64,000 bases of DNA, taken from the NCBI GenBank assembly GCA_026929865.2, contig CM049395.1, forward strand, positions 11,293,001-11,357,000, read 5' to 3'. The notes beneath the pieces are model-generated. The model was not told the origin of the DNA. It did not search any database and saw nothing but the letters and a program-made list of their open reading frames with translations. Each line of letters opens with the position of its first letter. Within the stretch, counting starts at the first letter, position 1. Source of the DNA: Hyperoplus lanceolatus (taxonomy: Eukaryota; Chordata; Actinopteri; Uranoscopiformes; Ammodytidae). Below are positions 63,486 through 64,000 of the stretch, one piece after another. The position numbers were made by a program, and so were the translations under genes.

Positions 63486-64000
63486 GACAAGAGGTGTGAG
63501 AGGATGAAGAGGCAATCCAATACACAAAAGAACTCAATCAAATAAATGACATCAAGACCAATGGAAATATTCAATGGTGTTTAGAATAATCAAGGAGAGA
63601 TGGTGGCGGTCAGCTGAGTAGTATTTTTTCTTCTTTAATTGTCACAATTTCAGAGTACTAAAGTGAAAGGACGAGATGCCTCTTCCTGTGTTTTTTTTCA
63701 TGTTCGCAAATACTGGACCTCCTTTATGAATTAGGAACGAAGTCCAAACTGTGCTTATATTGAGTTAAGGGGTGAGAGACTGTATCGCATATTCAAAGCT
63801 TGGTAGCACTTGAATGCCAGGTTTTTATTCATATTGAGTTAAGCATACAGCTATCGGAAGGCATCGTAGGGACAATATAGTTTGAGAATCATATTTGAGT
63901 CCCTGTTAACTTTCAATTGCTTTCTAACAGCTACTTCATCAGTTTGAACACACACACTTGTTGTTTTACTTGAACATGGAAAGCAACAAATGTGTTCAAC
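63486..64000 (+). other. 3' UTR of tcf25 and downstream
   Basis: An AATAAA signal lies at 63541-63546, 56 bases after the stop codon. No further gene is visible before the window ends. Confidence 0.6.

Overview
The window looks like teleost fish genomic DNA. It carries intron-rich vertebrate genes with short exons, very many (CA/TG)n and (ATCT)n microsatellites, and fish-type Tc1, hAT, TTAA-target, LINE and tRNA-SINE elements. All genes recognised lie on the + strand. They were assembled by hand from exons with GT-AG splice sites, matching reading phases and remembered family sequences; no database search was run.

Layout: 1-1481 is a head-to-head palindrome of Tc1-like transposon halves. 1482-13090 is non-coding and rich in microsatellites, with a probable solo LTR and a TTAA-target element. 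13091-21215 holds the last five exons of a gene of the RALY/RALYL/hnRNP C family of RNA-binding proteins; its RRM exons were not found. 24472-25611 is urah (5-hydroxyisourate hydrolase), whose normal stop after the C-terminal YRGS is lost; a hAT element (25558-26892) follows at once. 27293-29629 is a broken LINE with a second LINE fragment inside it. 29900-32862 is pdcd5. 34452-39473 is mvd. 40722-47067 is cyba (p22-phox); its second intron has minor-spliceosome (U12) signals and holds a stack of nested transposons. 49492-63485 is tcf25, complete in 17 exons.

The genes do not form one pathway: urah acts in purine (urate) breakdown, mvd in sterol/isoprenoid synthesis, cyba in the NADPH oxidase, pdcd5 in apoptosis and chaperonin biology, and tcf25 in transcription and ribosome quality control. 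The mvd-cyba-tcf25 neighbourhood resembles human 16q24, so this part is probably old vertebrate synteny.

I found no sign of an undescribed multi-gene system. The points most worth a second look are the stop-loss extension of urah, the U12-type intron in cyba, TG repeats placed directly against two splice acceptors, the unusual Ser/Pro-rich tail of the RALY-like gene, and several datable nested transposon insertions.
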